From assembly GCA_023647555.1 (NCBI GenBank), contig JALRLY010000226.1:1-29104 (forward strand): a stretch of DNA of 29,104 nucleotides. The letters run 5' to 3'. Below, in pieces: positions 1 to 8,378 of the stretch; position 1 is the stretch's first letter; the number at the start of each line of letters is the position of its first letter. This stretch comes from Pancytospora philotis (taxonomy: Eukaryota > Microsporidia). Below the pieces are notes generated by a model, which worked only from the letters and a program-made list of their open reading frames with translations, was not told the DNA's origin and made no database searches. Made by a program: the position numbers and the translations under genes.

Positions 1-326
1 TGGAGTACACGGGCGAGATCCTCTCGGAGAAGGAGACCGAGCGGCGCGGCAACTTCTACGAGATCAACAAGTGCTCGTACCTGTTCAACTTCGCGACCAA
101 GAACGGCGAGTCGCACCTCTCGGTCGACGCATTCTACATCGGCAGCAAGAGCCGTTACATCAACCACTCCACGTCGCACGCGAACCTGCGCTCGGAGGTG
201 TTCGTGTCGAGCGGCGTCCAGCACATTGTGTTCTACGCCACCCGCGACATCTACCCTGGCGACGAGCTGCTGTTTGACTACCACTTCACGGACGAGCACA
301 AGCTGAAGCACGGAATACTGGACTAG
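1..326 (+). CDS. Histone-lysine N-methyltransferase, E(z)-type SET domain (3' part only)
   Basis: The reading frame is open from the window edge (first full codon at 3) to TAG at 324-326, giving the last 107 residues. It is a SET domain core: an EYTGE start, an ERRG..YE....CSYLFN stretch, the RYINHS cofactor/pseudoknot motif and a GDELLFDYHF C-terminal motif. The ERRG-to-CSYLFN stretch closely follows the DRRG..YD...CSFLFN of Enhancer of zeste (EZH2, KMT6) rather than SUV39 or SET1 families, and no post-SET cysteine cluster follows, which also fits E(z). Family members methylate H3K27 in the nucleus as the catalytic subunit of PRC2. The CXC/pre-SET part lies outside the window, so subfamily is inferred from SET residues alone. 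An EED-like gene lies 3.4 kb downstream. Confidence 0.85.
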   Translation, partial: EYTGEILSEKETERRGNFYEINKCSYLFNFATKNGESHLSVDAFYIGSKSRYINHSTSHANLRSEVFVSSGVQHIVFYATRDIYPGDELLFDYHFTDEHKLKHGILD

Positions 327-533
327 CTGGGCGGTGCGTATGCAATCCAAAGCTATGCGGGTTATTGTGTGGCCTGCCTCGTATCGTAGCAATGCATGCT
401 GATATATCGCGCGCGCCATGAACTGCTACCGGTACAGTGACGCTTTGTGTTTAAGCTGAGCAATAAACAGATGTTTAATAATAATGTGTTGGCTTTACTC
501 GGTGTTCGCTCAGTATATTTTTATCAGGCTAAT
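327..533. other. Intergenic stretch between SET gene and transposon
   Basis: No gene seen. AATAAA occurs near 460 and could serve the SET gene as a poly(A) signal. A short open frame reading into the transposon from 447 begins with GTG and is flank plus inverted repeat rather than a gene. Confidence 0.4.
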
Positions 534-537
534 GTCC

Positions 538-592
538 CCATTAGCTGGGCAAATTTGCCTTTTGAGCAAAATTTTGAAAAAAGAACCTTGAA
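538..592 (+). repeat. Left terminal inverted repeat of the Merlin-like element
   Basis: 55 bp, matching the reverse complement of 1502-1556 with about seven differences, including an uninterrupted 22-bp match (GCAAAATTTTG core, 566-587). The AAAATTTT core lies about 25 bp upstream of the transposase ATG at 600. Confidence 0.9.
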
Positions 593-599
593 AACTTTG

Positions 600-1435
600 A
601 TGGTGCGTCTAGACTACAGTGATGAGAGAAAGATCCTGAGTCAGATTGTAATGCAGGTCGAGCTGAAGTGCGATAGATGCGGGAACGAAGCCCGGCTAGA
701 TAATAATAAGGATGATTATCTTATTTGATGCTCTAGGAGACTGTGCAACTATGCGCATTCAGTGTAGAAAGGTACAGCGCTTGAGGAATCTAGGATTCCT
801 AAAGAGCAAACACTTGGGATTTTAGATCTGTGGATGGGCTTAGCGCCCACAAAGCTCATATGCCGATTGGTGGGCATTAACAGGAAAGCAGTACATCGTC
901 TGCTACGCAAAGTATCACGCATCGCTGTCCCGCGGTATTACGAGCGGGTTGGGCAGATCGGCGGGCCCGTGGTGGTGGTCGAGGTAGACGAGTCGAAGTT
1001 CGGCAAGCGTAAGTTCAACCGCGGGCACAGGGTGGAAGGCACTTGGGTGCTCGGTGCTGTCGAGAAGGCAAGCACGCGGCGGATCATGATCATTATGCTG
1101 CTTATAGAGAACCGCCCCAAGGAAACACTGCTTGGCCAGCTTGCAAAGTACGTCCATCCCGAATCGCGCATGCGGTCAGACATGTAGAGAGGTTACATAG
1201 AAGCTGCAGAACTATTCGCTACAATGAAACCGTTAACCATAGCCTTTTCTTCAAAGATCCTGTAACTGGTGTGCACACGAACACTATTGAAGGAAATTGG
1301 GCAGCAGTAAAGGCGCAGACACCGGTTCGCTCCCGAACTCGAAGCCTTGCCTGGCTATATTTGCTCAGGTTCATGCTTAAAAGAGAATATACAAAGACTC
1401 ATACTGACAAATTAATTAAATTAGTCTTACCTTAG
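600..1435 (+). pseudogene. ISXO2-like (IS1595/Merlin) transposase, inactivated
   Basis: One frame from ATG 600 carries a CxxC zinc-ribbon start (KCDRCGNEA), a helix-turn-helix-like region and the first catalytic Asp (VEVDESKFG), then the second (MRSDM). It is interrupted by in-frame stops at 726-728, 765-767 and 1185-1187. Comparison with the two other copies in this window shows that the first and third stops replace tryptophan (FVWKC/YVWEC and SDMWR). After about 1227-1233 the frame shifts and the rest (VNHS, then GVHTNTIEGNW with the catalytic Glu) continues to TAG at 1433-1435. Family members cut and paste the element through an RNase-H-fold DDE active site. Four lesions make this copy non-functional. 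Confidence 0.9.
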
Positions 1436-1501
1436 TATTTATTTAGATGCTTATAACCTCTATCACGCTCTGTTACCGATACCGATCTCCCGCCAAAAAA
1501 A

Positions 1502-1556
1502 TTCAGGGTTCTTTTTTCAAAATTTTGCATAAAAGGCGATTTTGCTCAGCTAATGG
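1502..1556 (-). repeat. Right terminal inverted repeat of the Merlin-like element
   Basis: Inverted partner of 538-592. On the plus strand it is open in frame with the downstream DOA1 gene, so a naive ORF starting at 1447 carries 55 false N-terminal residues encoded by repeat and flank. Confidence 0.9.
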
Positions 1557-1611
1557 TCCCAAACTCCTTTTTGTCATCTGCGCCGCCAAAAAAATCGCAA
1601 TCGGACGCCCT

Positions 1612-3381
1612 ATGCTGCATCTGGAGGGAAAGAAGGAGCTGAAGAAGGGCGCGATCAAGAAAATAGCGCGCGACCCGCTGGCGGCCGCCTGCGAGAAGAA
1701 CCTGGTCTGCCTGGTCGACGGAGACGGCTCGATTGCGACGGACAGCATGGTCAACTCCGTGGCCGCGTGGAACGGGGAGCTGTGGGCTGGCACGCAGAAC
1801 GGCAAGGTGCTGCGGCGCGTCGGCGAGTCCTTTGAGCAGGTGTACATGCACAGCGCCAACGTGTGCTGCCTGGAGCTGGGCGATACGTGCGCGCTCAGCG
1901 GCTCCTGGGACCACGAGGCGATCTTGTACCGATACAGCAGCGAGAAAAAGTATCCCGGCGAGGACGGGAACACGGTGGTGCTGCTGAGCCCTGAGCAGGG
2001 CGCGCAGAACGCGATGGTGAAGCGCTCGTACAGGCACCCCGGCTCTGTGTGGTGCGTGGCGCTGCTGAACGACAACAGCAGCAGCGGCTACGATGCCGTG
2101 CAGTTTGTTACGGGCTGCGCGGACGGCAAGATCCGGCACTTCGATGCGAGCGGGCAGCGGAGAGAGCTGGCGTTCCACAGGTCGCCGGTCCGCGGGCTCT
2201 TTGTCAACGGAGACGTGGTGTACAGCGTGGAAAACCACGGGCGGGTGCACAGGACGACGCTCGGCGGCGTGCTGCTCGGCGCCAGGTCGCTGGGCACGTT
2301 CATGTACTGCATATGCCGCTACCAGGACAACATCGCAGTCGGCGGCGAGGATGGCGTCGTGTATCTGCTGAACAGAGATCTGGAGGTGCTCTGCAAGGCT
2401 AAGGCGCCATGCTCTACGATCTGGGACATCAAAGAGCACGAGGGCGCCCTCATCGCATGCGGGTCCGATGGGGTGCTGTACACCTATGGCAGCGGCAGCG
2501 CGGAGCCGGGCGCTGATTCCCAGACGAGCGCGAGCTCAGAAAAGGCCGAGGCGTCTGAGGAAGCGCCGCCTGCCGATGAGAAGAGCGAGAAGCCGAAAGA
2601 CGGCATCTTCGAGAGCGGCGGCGTCAGATACAAGATCGAGGGCGGCGATGTCTACGTTGATAAAAACAGCAAGTGGGAGCTGATGGGCTCGGCGCAGAAG
2701 AAATACGATCATACGATTCCTGTGGAGTTCGGGGACAAGAGCTACACGCTGTCCTTCAACGACAAGGACAATGTGCACGAGGTGGCCAAGCGCTTCCTGC
2801 ACGAGCACAAGCTCGACTCCCAGTTCCACGACGACATCGTCGACCACATCCAGAAAAACTTCAAGAGCCTGACTGTCTACAAGAAACACACGGGCATAGA
2901 CCTGAAGGGCATCCGCAAGGTGCTCGGCGAGCATCCTGTCGTGCCGCTGCTCGAGCAAGTGGCCGCCTCGACGCCCTTCTCGCTTGTCAAGAGCGACAGC
3001 CCCAGCATCTACGACATTGAGGACGAGCTGTTTGATCACCGGGCGCGCAAGGAAGCATCCACGAGCGAGGACGCTGCGGATGCCAACGATAATTACCGCG
3101 TGCCCGACCCGGACATCCCGCTCTTTGCGTTCTTTGACATCCTCAAGTTCCTGGTGGGCAACGGCCTGGCGATCGACGTGGCGTGCATTTTCCGCTGCAA
3201 GATCGCCGTGCCCAAGGAGGCAAAGGCCTTTGCGCTCCTGATGACCAACCTTGTTGCCGATTCACCGTTCGAGCTTGCCGCGCTGGACCTGAAGATCAAG
3301 CAGCTGCGCGACGCGCGGCTGCTGACCGACGACGACATCCATCACTATGAAGAGAACAAGAAAATTGCAAGGAAGAAGTAA
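1612..3381 (+). CDS. DOA1: DOA1/PLAA-like ubiquitin-binding WD40 protein
   Basis: 589 residues from the ATG at 1612, chosen because the longer frame from 1447 runs through a transposon repeat. Residues 1-295 form WD40-type blades (GTQNGKVLR, SGSWDHEAILY, TGCADGKIRHFD, VGGEDGVVYLL, ACGSDGVLYTY). A charged low-complexity linker follows (296-330), then a PFU domain (about 330-415, with YDHTIPVEF and a DNVHEVAKRFL segment). The C-terminus (about 435-589) is helical and could be a shortened PUL domain. DOA1/UFD3/PLAA binds ubiquitin through PFU and Cdc48/p97 through PUL, acting in ubiquitin recycling and ribophagy. Yeast Doa1 is about 715 residues, so this one is compact. A Merlin element sits just upstream and may have affected its promoter. 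Confidence 0.85.
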   Translation: MLHLEGKKELKKGAIKKIARDPLAAACEKNLVCLVDGDGSIATDSMVNSVAAWNGELWAGTQNGKVLRRVGESFEQVYMHSANVCCLELGDTCALSGSWDHEAILYRYSSEKKYPGEDGNTVVLLSPEQGAQNAMVKRSYRHPGSVWCVALLNDNSSSGYDAVQFVTGCADGKIRHFDASGQRRELAFHRSPVRGLFVNGDVVYSVENHGRVHRTTLGGVLLGARSLGTFMYCICRYQDNIAVGGEDGVVYLLNRDLEVLCKAKAPCSTIWDIKEHEGALIACGSDGVLYTYGSGSAEPGADSQTSASSEKAEASEEAPPADEKSEKPKDGIFESGGVRYKIEGGDVYVDKNSKWELMGSAQKKYDHTIPVEFGDKSYTLSFNDKDNVHEVAKRFLHEHKLDSQFHDDIVDHIQKNFKSLTVYKKHTGIDLKGIRKVLGEHPVVPLLEQVAASTPFSLVKSDSPSIYDIEDELFDHRARKEASTSEDAADANDNYRVPDPDIPLFAFFDILKFLVGNGLAIDVACIFRCKIAVPKEAKAFALLMTNLVADSPFELAALDLKIKQLRDARLLTDDDIHHYEENKKIARKK

Positions 3382-3518
3382 ATTGTTTGCGTCGCACTGT
3401 TTTGATTCTCTGCTGTTATGGCTTGCCCCAGCAGTATCACAACCCGAGACTTACTAGGCCGCTGGGCCGAGCCCATGGTCGCTCTAGCCGTCAGAATCTG
3501 CTTCTGATTATAGAATAA

Positions 3519-3589
3519 GCGTCATTGGTTTAGTGGTATAATAGTGGGTTGCCATCCTGCAGACACGGGTTCGATTCCCGTATGACGCA
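3519..3589 (+). tRNA. tRNA-Gly (GCC)
   Basis: A 71-nt cloverleaf: acceptor arms GCGTCAT and ATGACGC, D arm with AGTGGTA, anticodon loop TTGCCAT (anticodon GCC), and T loop TTCGATT within the B box GGTTCGATTCC. A T-run follows at 3590-3594 as a Pol III terminator. No intron. Confidence 0.95.
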
Positions 3590-3682
3590 TTTTTGCTTTT
3601 GCCCAAATGGCGTATCGCGGCTGCGAAAAGGCTTAAGAAACAGTGGTCCGCAACTGGTGATTTACTGATGCTGGGGCGGCGA

Positions 3683-4861
3683 TCACAGATCCATCCCGCT
3701 CTCGATGCGCTGGACGTCGAGCGCCATCGAGTGCAGCTCGCCGCCCGTGGTGACGTAGATCCGATCGCTCAGCAGCAGAAAGTCCTCTGCTCTGGCAAGC
3801 CGCGTCTCCACGATGAGCGGCGTCTCGGCGCGGGAGAGGCGCCGCAGGTCATACAGGTAGATGTCGCCCTCCCTGCTGATGCCCGCCAGAATATGCCGCT
3901 CAATCGCGATGGTCTTGCAGCTCTTCGGGAAGCTGATCTTGCCGATGTAGAGCGGCTGGTCGCCCGCGAGCTGCATGCCCCGCTGCGAGAGGAGCGGCTC
4001 GGCGAGCTTATCGAGGTCCATGTTATTGTAGATCGCGAGCACGGTGTTGTTGCACAGGCTAAGAACGATATCGCCGTAGTAGAGCACCTTCGTGATGGCC
4101 GACCGGTGGATGCCTGTGAAGTTCTGGCTCGGCTTGTGGTAGAAGCTCTCTGCGCCGCTGCTGTTCGGCTCCAGCGACACGCGCCACTGCTTGATCGTGG
4201 AGTCCGTGCCGGTGCTCGCGATCAGCGCGCGGCTGTGGTGGACATCGATGCTCAGGATGTGGTCGCGGTGGCTCATCAGCCCGCCGATCACGCCGATCGG
4301 GCTGTAGGTCCTGATATCCCACAGCCTGATTGTGCTGTCCTCGCTGCAGCTCACAACCGTGCTGCCCACGACCTTCAGGTCATAGACGCAGCCGGTGTGG
4401 CCCTTCAGGTATCCCTCCACCAACCCGCTGTTGAGGTTCAGAATCTTGATGATTCCGGTTTCGCCCGCCACACACAGCAGATTCTTGACTGCAGCATCTT
4501 CATAGCTGTGCGCGGATGCTGAGTCAGCGCTCGCTGACGATGGCGAGGATGCGGCAGTCTGCACAGACCCCCGTTCATTTTCTGGAATGATGCACTCAGT
4601 TCCTGACGCTGCGCTGTAAGTGTGCACAGAGGCCGGCCTGGACTCGACTGATTTGCCTGCTGGCCCGCCAGTCCCCACATCCGCAAACGCGCAGCAGTAG
4701 AATTTCTCGTTCTTATTGGCGTCCAGATACCGCTGCACGATCTCCAGCTCCAGGCTGAGCACCACGCAGGAGCGCGAGCCCACCGCGGCTATGATGCCGA
4801 GCTCTCTGTGCGCCTTCATCGAGCCGAGCCACATGTTCTGCAGTGTCTTCGTGATCGCCAT
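3683..4861 (-). CDS. EED/Esc-like WD40 protein (putative PRC2 subunit)
   Basis: 392 residues from the ATG at 4861; a longer frame exists from 4993, but an AAATTTTG box lies immediately upstream of 4861. WD40 blades follow EED in order: LLCVAGETGIIKILN (about 128-142; EED has a GIIRIIN strand), CSEDSTIRLWDIRT (172-185), then IGGLMSHRDHILSIDV (192-207), matching the EED FGG..GHRDEVLS signature, STGTDSTIKQW (216-226), and IHRSAITKVLYYGDIVLS (251-268), matching the EED IHR....V...GD.ILS blade. A Ser-rich insertion lies at about 65-125. EED binds H3K27me3 through an aromatic cage and activates E(z). Other WD40 families are possible, but the run of matches is specific. The E(z)-like SET gene upstream strengthens the call. 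Confidence 0.82.
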   Translation of the reverse strand: MAITKTLQNMWLGSMKAHRELGIIAAVGSRSCVVLSLELEIVQRYLDANKNEKFYCCAFADVGTGGPAGKSVESRPASVHTYSAASGTECIIPENERGSVQTAASSPSSASADSASAHSYEDAAVKNLLCVAGETGIIKILNLNSGLVEGYLKGHTGCVYDLKVVGSTVVSCSEDSTIRLWDIRTYSPIGVIGGLMSHRDHILSIDVHHSRALIASTGTDSTIKQWRVSLEPNSSGAESFYHKPSQNFTGIHRSAITKVLYYGDIVLSLCNNTVLAIYNNMDLDKLAEPLLSQRGMQLAGDQPLYIGKISFPKSCKTIAIERHILAGISREGDIYLYDLRRLSRAETPLIVETRLARAEDFLLLSDRIYVTTGGELHSMALDVQRIESGMDL

Positions 4862-4866
4862 GAGCG

Positions 4867-4879
4867 GCAAAATTTGCCC
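4867..4879 (-). promoter_or_regulatory. AAATTT box upstream of EED-like gene
   Basis: Minus strand reads GGGCAAATTTTGCC a few bases before the ATG at 4861. It matches boxes at the same place in other genes here and supports the shorter start. Confidence 0.65.
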
Positions 4880-5140
4880 GCGTCTGCTTGTTCTGCTATA
4901 GTGAAATGGCGTATGGTAGTTTTGGCATATAGGCTCTGCTGTTACTGTCTGATCGCCAAGGCCTTTGCTACTGTTTGCAATCTTCCTCGGCAATAAGCCA
5001 TAAACGCGTCAGCAGTTTTAATTGCCCATCTATGAATTAATAGCAGTTCATCCGCCTAGGCATCTTGAATTGTAAATCTGCTACACAATACGCACACACC
5101 CCTTTACGTCTATCAATACCCGTTATTAACACATTTATTT

Positions 5141-8100
5141 CTATAGAATGTCCAGCAACTCTTTCAGCACTGGAACGGTGAGCATGTTGGCGCGGTTGCC
5201 GATGAGCACCAGCTGCTTCCGCGCGCGGGTTAGCGCGACATTCAGCCGCTCGCGACTGCTCAGCACCTCGCAGCTGACCACCGGGTCGAACACGACGGCG
5301 ACGCAGTCGCTCTCGCTCCCCTGGAAGCGGTCGACAGTCGTGGTGTGGTGCTGGGTCACCGCCTTCGCGTCTTTTACCGTGGCGTTTAGGTAGCAGAGAA
5401 TCACGCAGGGCGGCAGCGTTGCGACGATGTCCCTGTAGGAGGCCCCTGCTGTGTCGATGAACAGGACCGGCGCGTCGTACGGGATGCCTCTGCCTGCGGC
5501 GGCGTATTCAGCGAATGATATGCACAGCGCCTTTTCAGCCTCAACGGCAGAACTGCCTGCGTTGCCGTTTACGAGCCGGCCGCCGTAGAACAGCGTGTTG
5601 CTCAGGCGCATGATGCTGTCCACCATCCGGTACTGCTGGGCGAGCACCGAGCAGCCGTCCATCAGATGCTCGAAGATGCTCAGCTCCATCTGGCGGCTGT
5701 GCTTGGCGAGCGGCTTCAGCTGCAGATGGTCGCCCACCACGCAGAAGCGGGCGGAGAGCGAGATGGGGATGAGCGCAAGCAGCAGATGCATCTGCGAGCC
5801 CTCGTCGATAATGCAGTAGTCGAAGCGCCGCTCGATAAACACCGGGTCGCCGAAGCAGAAGCAGGTTCCGAATACTGCGGATGCTGCTGTGACCCTCTCT
5901 CTGAAGGAAGTCTTCGGCTTCGCGTCTGCATAGTTCGCGCGGTAGCACTCGAGGCTGCCGAGCTTTTTGATGATGTTCTCGATGGCGAAGTGCGTGTAGC
6001 AGATAGTGAGCACCCGCTTGCCGTAGTGGCGCAGGATCTTTATGAGCAGGGCGATCAGCGTGCTCTTGCCGGTGCCAGGCATCCCGTGCACGATGCGGTA
6101 GCTCTCGCAGTTAAGCGCGTAGAACAGCGCTCTCTGCTGGTCCGTGTTCAGCGCCAGGAAGTCATCCTTGAACAGATCGGGAATGGGGAGAGCAAAGCGC
6201 GGGCTCTGCAGGCGCAAAGAAGACTCCAGGAATGACTCGGTCGGCACGTCCGCATGGAGCATAAAGCCGGGCTTCTCGGTAGACGCGCTTTCGCCAAAGC
6301 TGCTGGCAGCCCCGGGCTTCTTGTTGTAGAGCCGCTCATCTAAGAACGAATACCCGGAATTAGACGGTGCGGAGCGAATGGCAGATCCGATGGACGATTT
6401 TGGCTCCATTGCGGGCGCAGGGGCTTTGCCGGTCTCTTCCTTCTCCGAGGCGCATCCGATGCTGCTCAGCTCGATATCGGGAGAGCTGTCGAGCAGGTTG
6501 GACGGCAGATGCTCCGCGCCCTCAAAGCTGCATATCGTCTCAAGCTCGTCTGACTGCGGCGACCCCGAGGCGAACAGGCTTTCGGAGATATCGCAAATGC
6601 TGGCGCTCTGCAGCGACGAGGCGTCCAGTGTGAAGTTGGACCCGAGGCTGCAGCAGCTGGATTCCTCTTCGCATTTTTCTGCAAGAAGCGCCTCATTGAG
6701 CGGCTGTGCAGCGGCAGCAGCGAGGCTGCGACGGTGCTGCTCCTCTCCAGGCAGCGTGAAGGCACTGAGCGCGCCGCAGCCCTCACCGCGGTAGTATTTT
6801 GGATACGCCAGACTGATCAGGGACCACCGCAGGTACTTGTAGAACACCTCGCACCGCTCCGTGCTGATGTACACCATCCGCTCCACGCTGATGCCATCGC
6901 GCAGCCGCACGGACATGCGCGGGCCATCAACGCTCTCCACCGTGCCGTGTGTGAGCAGCTTGCGCGTGCGGCTGTATATGCTCACGTAGTCAGCAGACAC
7001 CGCATCATCGGTGAGCCGCAGCACCGCCACGCCATTTTTAATATCCGTCACAATCGCCTTCGTAAACTTGAGCTCACCGACGTACTCGCTCTCGATACCA
7101 TCCAGCTGCTTCCGAAGGAAGTGCGTCTCGGGCAGCTGCATCAGCCTTCTGTATACGCTGCACGGCATGTTCTCCGCGCACAGACAGTCACTTACGCTGC
7201 TCCGCGCAGCAACCTTATTGCGCAGCTGGAGAAGCGCGGCGATCTCGCTGTACTTCATGCACGGGCTGAGCATCTCCTCGGAGCACAGGTAGTAGAGGTA
7301 CGGCCGGTACACATTGTGGCGTTGGCCTGCGTTGCCATCATCAGCGCCTTTATTTTTTTGGTGCACAGCGCCGCTGAGAGTGCGCACCGTATTAATATTG
7401 TCTATCAGGTCGGCCCGGTGCGGATGCCCGCGGCCGCTGTCGAGCCGCCCCTCGCGCTCCAGCATCAGCAGCGTGTAGAGCAGCACCTGGGCACGGTGCG
7501 CAACCTGCGGGCGCTTGCCAGTCTTGAACTCGATGACCCGCCCAGGCCCGTAGCAGTCGATGCTCCCCTTCAGGCCGATGTCGCAGGAGAAGATGCCCTG
7601 CTCCACGGCGGAGATCTCGATGCCCTTTCCCACAAACGCAGCGACGTAGCGCGCAGCGCCGAGCACCTCGTTCAGTAGCTCCTTCTCGAGCACGTTGCAG
7701 GCGTAGGCGAGCCTCTCGTGCTTCTCGATGATCGCGCGGGCATTCGTTGTGATGAACTTGGCATCGCAGCGCCCCTCCACCAGGCAGATCTGCAGCAGCT
7801 CGTGCATCACCACGCCGAAGACGAGCGCGCGGTTCGCGTAGCTGAACGAGATATCAGCAACCAGCCTGTTCACCAGCGGGGAGTTCTCGCACATCAGCGC
7901 GCTGCAGAAGTTGGTAACCGTAAGCATGTGGTCCTCGATGAGCACGGCGTTCCGCGTATCGTCAATCATGAACACGTGGCTGCCCTGGCTCGTGTCCGGC
8001 GAGCCGTTGCATCCCGGCCATCCGTCCTGCTGCAGCGATTCGTCCGTCAGATTGTCGAACACACGGACGCGCATCCCAACGGCGAAATCGCACTCGGCCC

Positions 8101-8362
8101 ACGCGCCCGACAGGACCACGCGGGAGCGGCGCCCGACTAGCACCTTCGACCCGTCCCTGGTCTCCACGCCGCGGACCACGAAGCGGTGGAGCGTGTCGGA
8201 GGGCTCCAGAATGTCCTCCTCGATCTGGAAGGGCGACGCCTCGTCCCAGAACGCGACCTTTGACGGCGCCCGCGCAACGTCCATCTCCACGCCCGCGTAC
8301 GTCTTCTTCTGGGACGACACCCACTGGACGTCCGGCTGAGAAAAATCTGAGTCCGCTCCCAT
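5141..8362 (-). CDS. DNA2: DNA2 nuclease-helicase
   Basis: 1073 residues. The N-terminal half is the RecB-like nuclease of Dna2: H187 (VMHELLQ), D269 (GLKGSID), E278/K280 (IEFKTGK) and Q292/Y296 (RAQVLLYTL). A 4Fe-4S cysteine set fits C153 or C158 plus C393, C395 and C401. Residues 725-1073 are a superfamily 1B helicase: Walker A GMPGTGKST (760-768), IIDEGSQ (851-857), GDHLQLKP (877-884), QYRM (910-913), DRFQGSESD (1011-1019) and RERLNVALTRAR (1038-1049). Dna2 trims long Okazaki flaps and resects double-strand breaks. A Ser/Glu-rich, probably disordered segment (about 560-720) separates the two enzymes. The length is close to human DNA2 (about 1060). AATAAA overlaps the region just after the TAG stop. 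Confidence 0.95.
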   Translation of the reverse strand: MGADSDFSQPDVQWVSSQKKTYAGVEMDVARAPSKVAFWDEASPFQIEEDILEPSDTLHRFVVRGVETRDGSKVLVGRRSRVVLSGAWAECDFAVGMRVRVFDNLTDESLQQDGWPGCNGSPDTSQGSHVFMIDDTRNAVLIEDHMLTVTNFCSALMCENSPLVNRLVADISFSYANRALVFGVVMHELLQICLVEGRCDAKFITTNARAIIEKHERLAYACNVLEKELLNEVLGAARYVAAFVGKGIEISAVEQGIFSCDIGLKGSIDCYGPGRVIEFKTGKRPQVAHRAQVLLYTLLMLEREGRLDSGRGHPHRADLIDNINTVRTLSGAVHQKNKGADDGNAGQRHNVYRPYLYYLCSEEMLSPCMKYSEIAALLQLRNKVAARSSVSDCLCAENMPCSVYRRLMQLPETHFLRKQLDGIESEYVGELKFTKAIVTDIKNGVAVLRLTDDAVSADYVSIYSRTRKLLTHGTVESVDGPRMSVRLRDGISVERMVYISTERCEVFYKYLRWSLISLAYPKYYRGEGCGALSAFTLPGEEQHRRSLAAAAAQPLNEALLAEKCEEESSCCSLGSNFTLDASSLQSASICDISESLFASGSPQSDELETICSFEGAEHLPSNLLDSSPDIELSSIGCASEKEETGKAPAPAMEPKSSIGSAIRSAPSNSGYSFLDERLYNKKPGAASSFGESASTEKPGFMLHADVPTESFLESSLRLQSPRFALPIPDLFKDDFLALNTDQQRALFYALNCESYRIVHGMPGTGKSTLIALLIKILRHYGKRVLTICYTHFAIENIIKKLGSLECYRANYADAKPKTSFRERVTAASAVFGTCFCFGDPVFIERRFDYCIIDEGSQMHLLLALIPISLSARFCVVGDHLQLKPLAKHSRQMELSIFEHLMDGCSVLAQQYRMVDSIMRLSNTLFYGGRLVNGNAGSSAVEAEKALCISFAEYAAAGRGIPYDAPVLFIDTAGASYRDIVATLPPCVILCYLNATVKDAKAVTQHHTTTVDRFQGSESDCVAVVFDPVVSCEVLSSRERLNVALTRARKQLVLIGNRANMLTVPVLKELLDIL

Positions 8363-8378
8363 AGGGCCGGAAAAAAGA

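Larger units (their letters stand above)
534..1560 (+). mobile_element. Degenerate Merlin/IS1595-like (ISXO2-type) DNA transposon
   Basis: About 1.03 kb bounded by long imperfect inverted repeats (538-592 and 1502-1556) that enclose a broken ISXO2-like transposase. The right end read inward begins GGGACCATTA, and the element at 28166 begins GGGACTATTA, so GGGAC is taken as the element tip; the left tip (534) has diverged. I see no clear 8-bp target duplication. The insertion ends only 51 bp upstream of the DOA1 start codon at 1612. Confidence 0.85.

Noticed and set aside
447..599. Upstream part of the open frame before the transposase ATG at 600
   Set aside because: It begins with GTG, crosses the transposon tip and terminal repeat, and has no counterpart in the other transposase copies.
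534..1568. 8-bp target-site duplication around the first Merlin-like element
   Set aside because: Bases before 534 (AGGCTAAT) and after 1560 (AAACTCCT) do not match convincingly; the element is old or its tips are misplaced by a few bases.
3593..4522. Long plus-strand frame opposite the EED-like gene
   Set aside because: Its product is low-complexity Arg/Ala/His-rich sequence, typical of antisense frames in GC-rich genes; the minus-strand frame has clear WD40 motifs.
6734..7678. 314-codon plus-strand frame inside DNA2
   Set aside because: Antisense shadow of the nuclease region; no domain and skewed composition.
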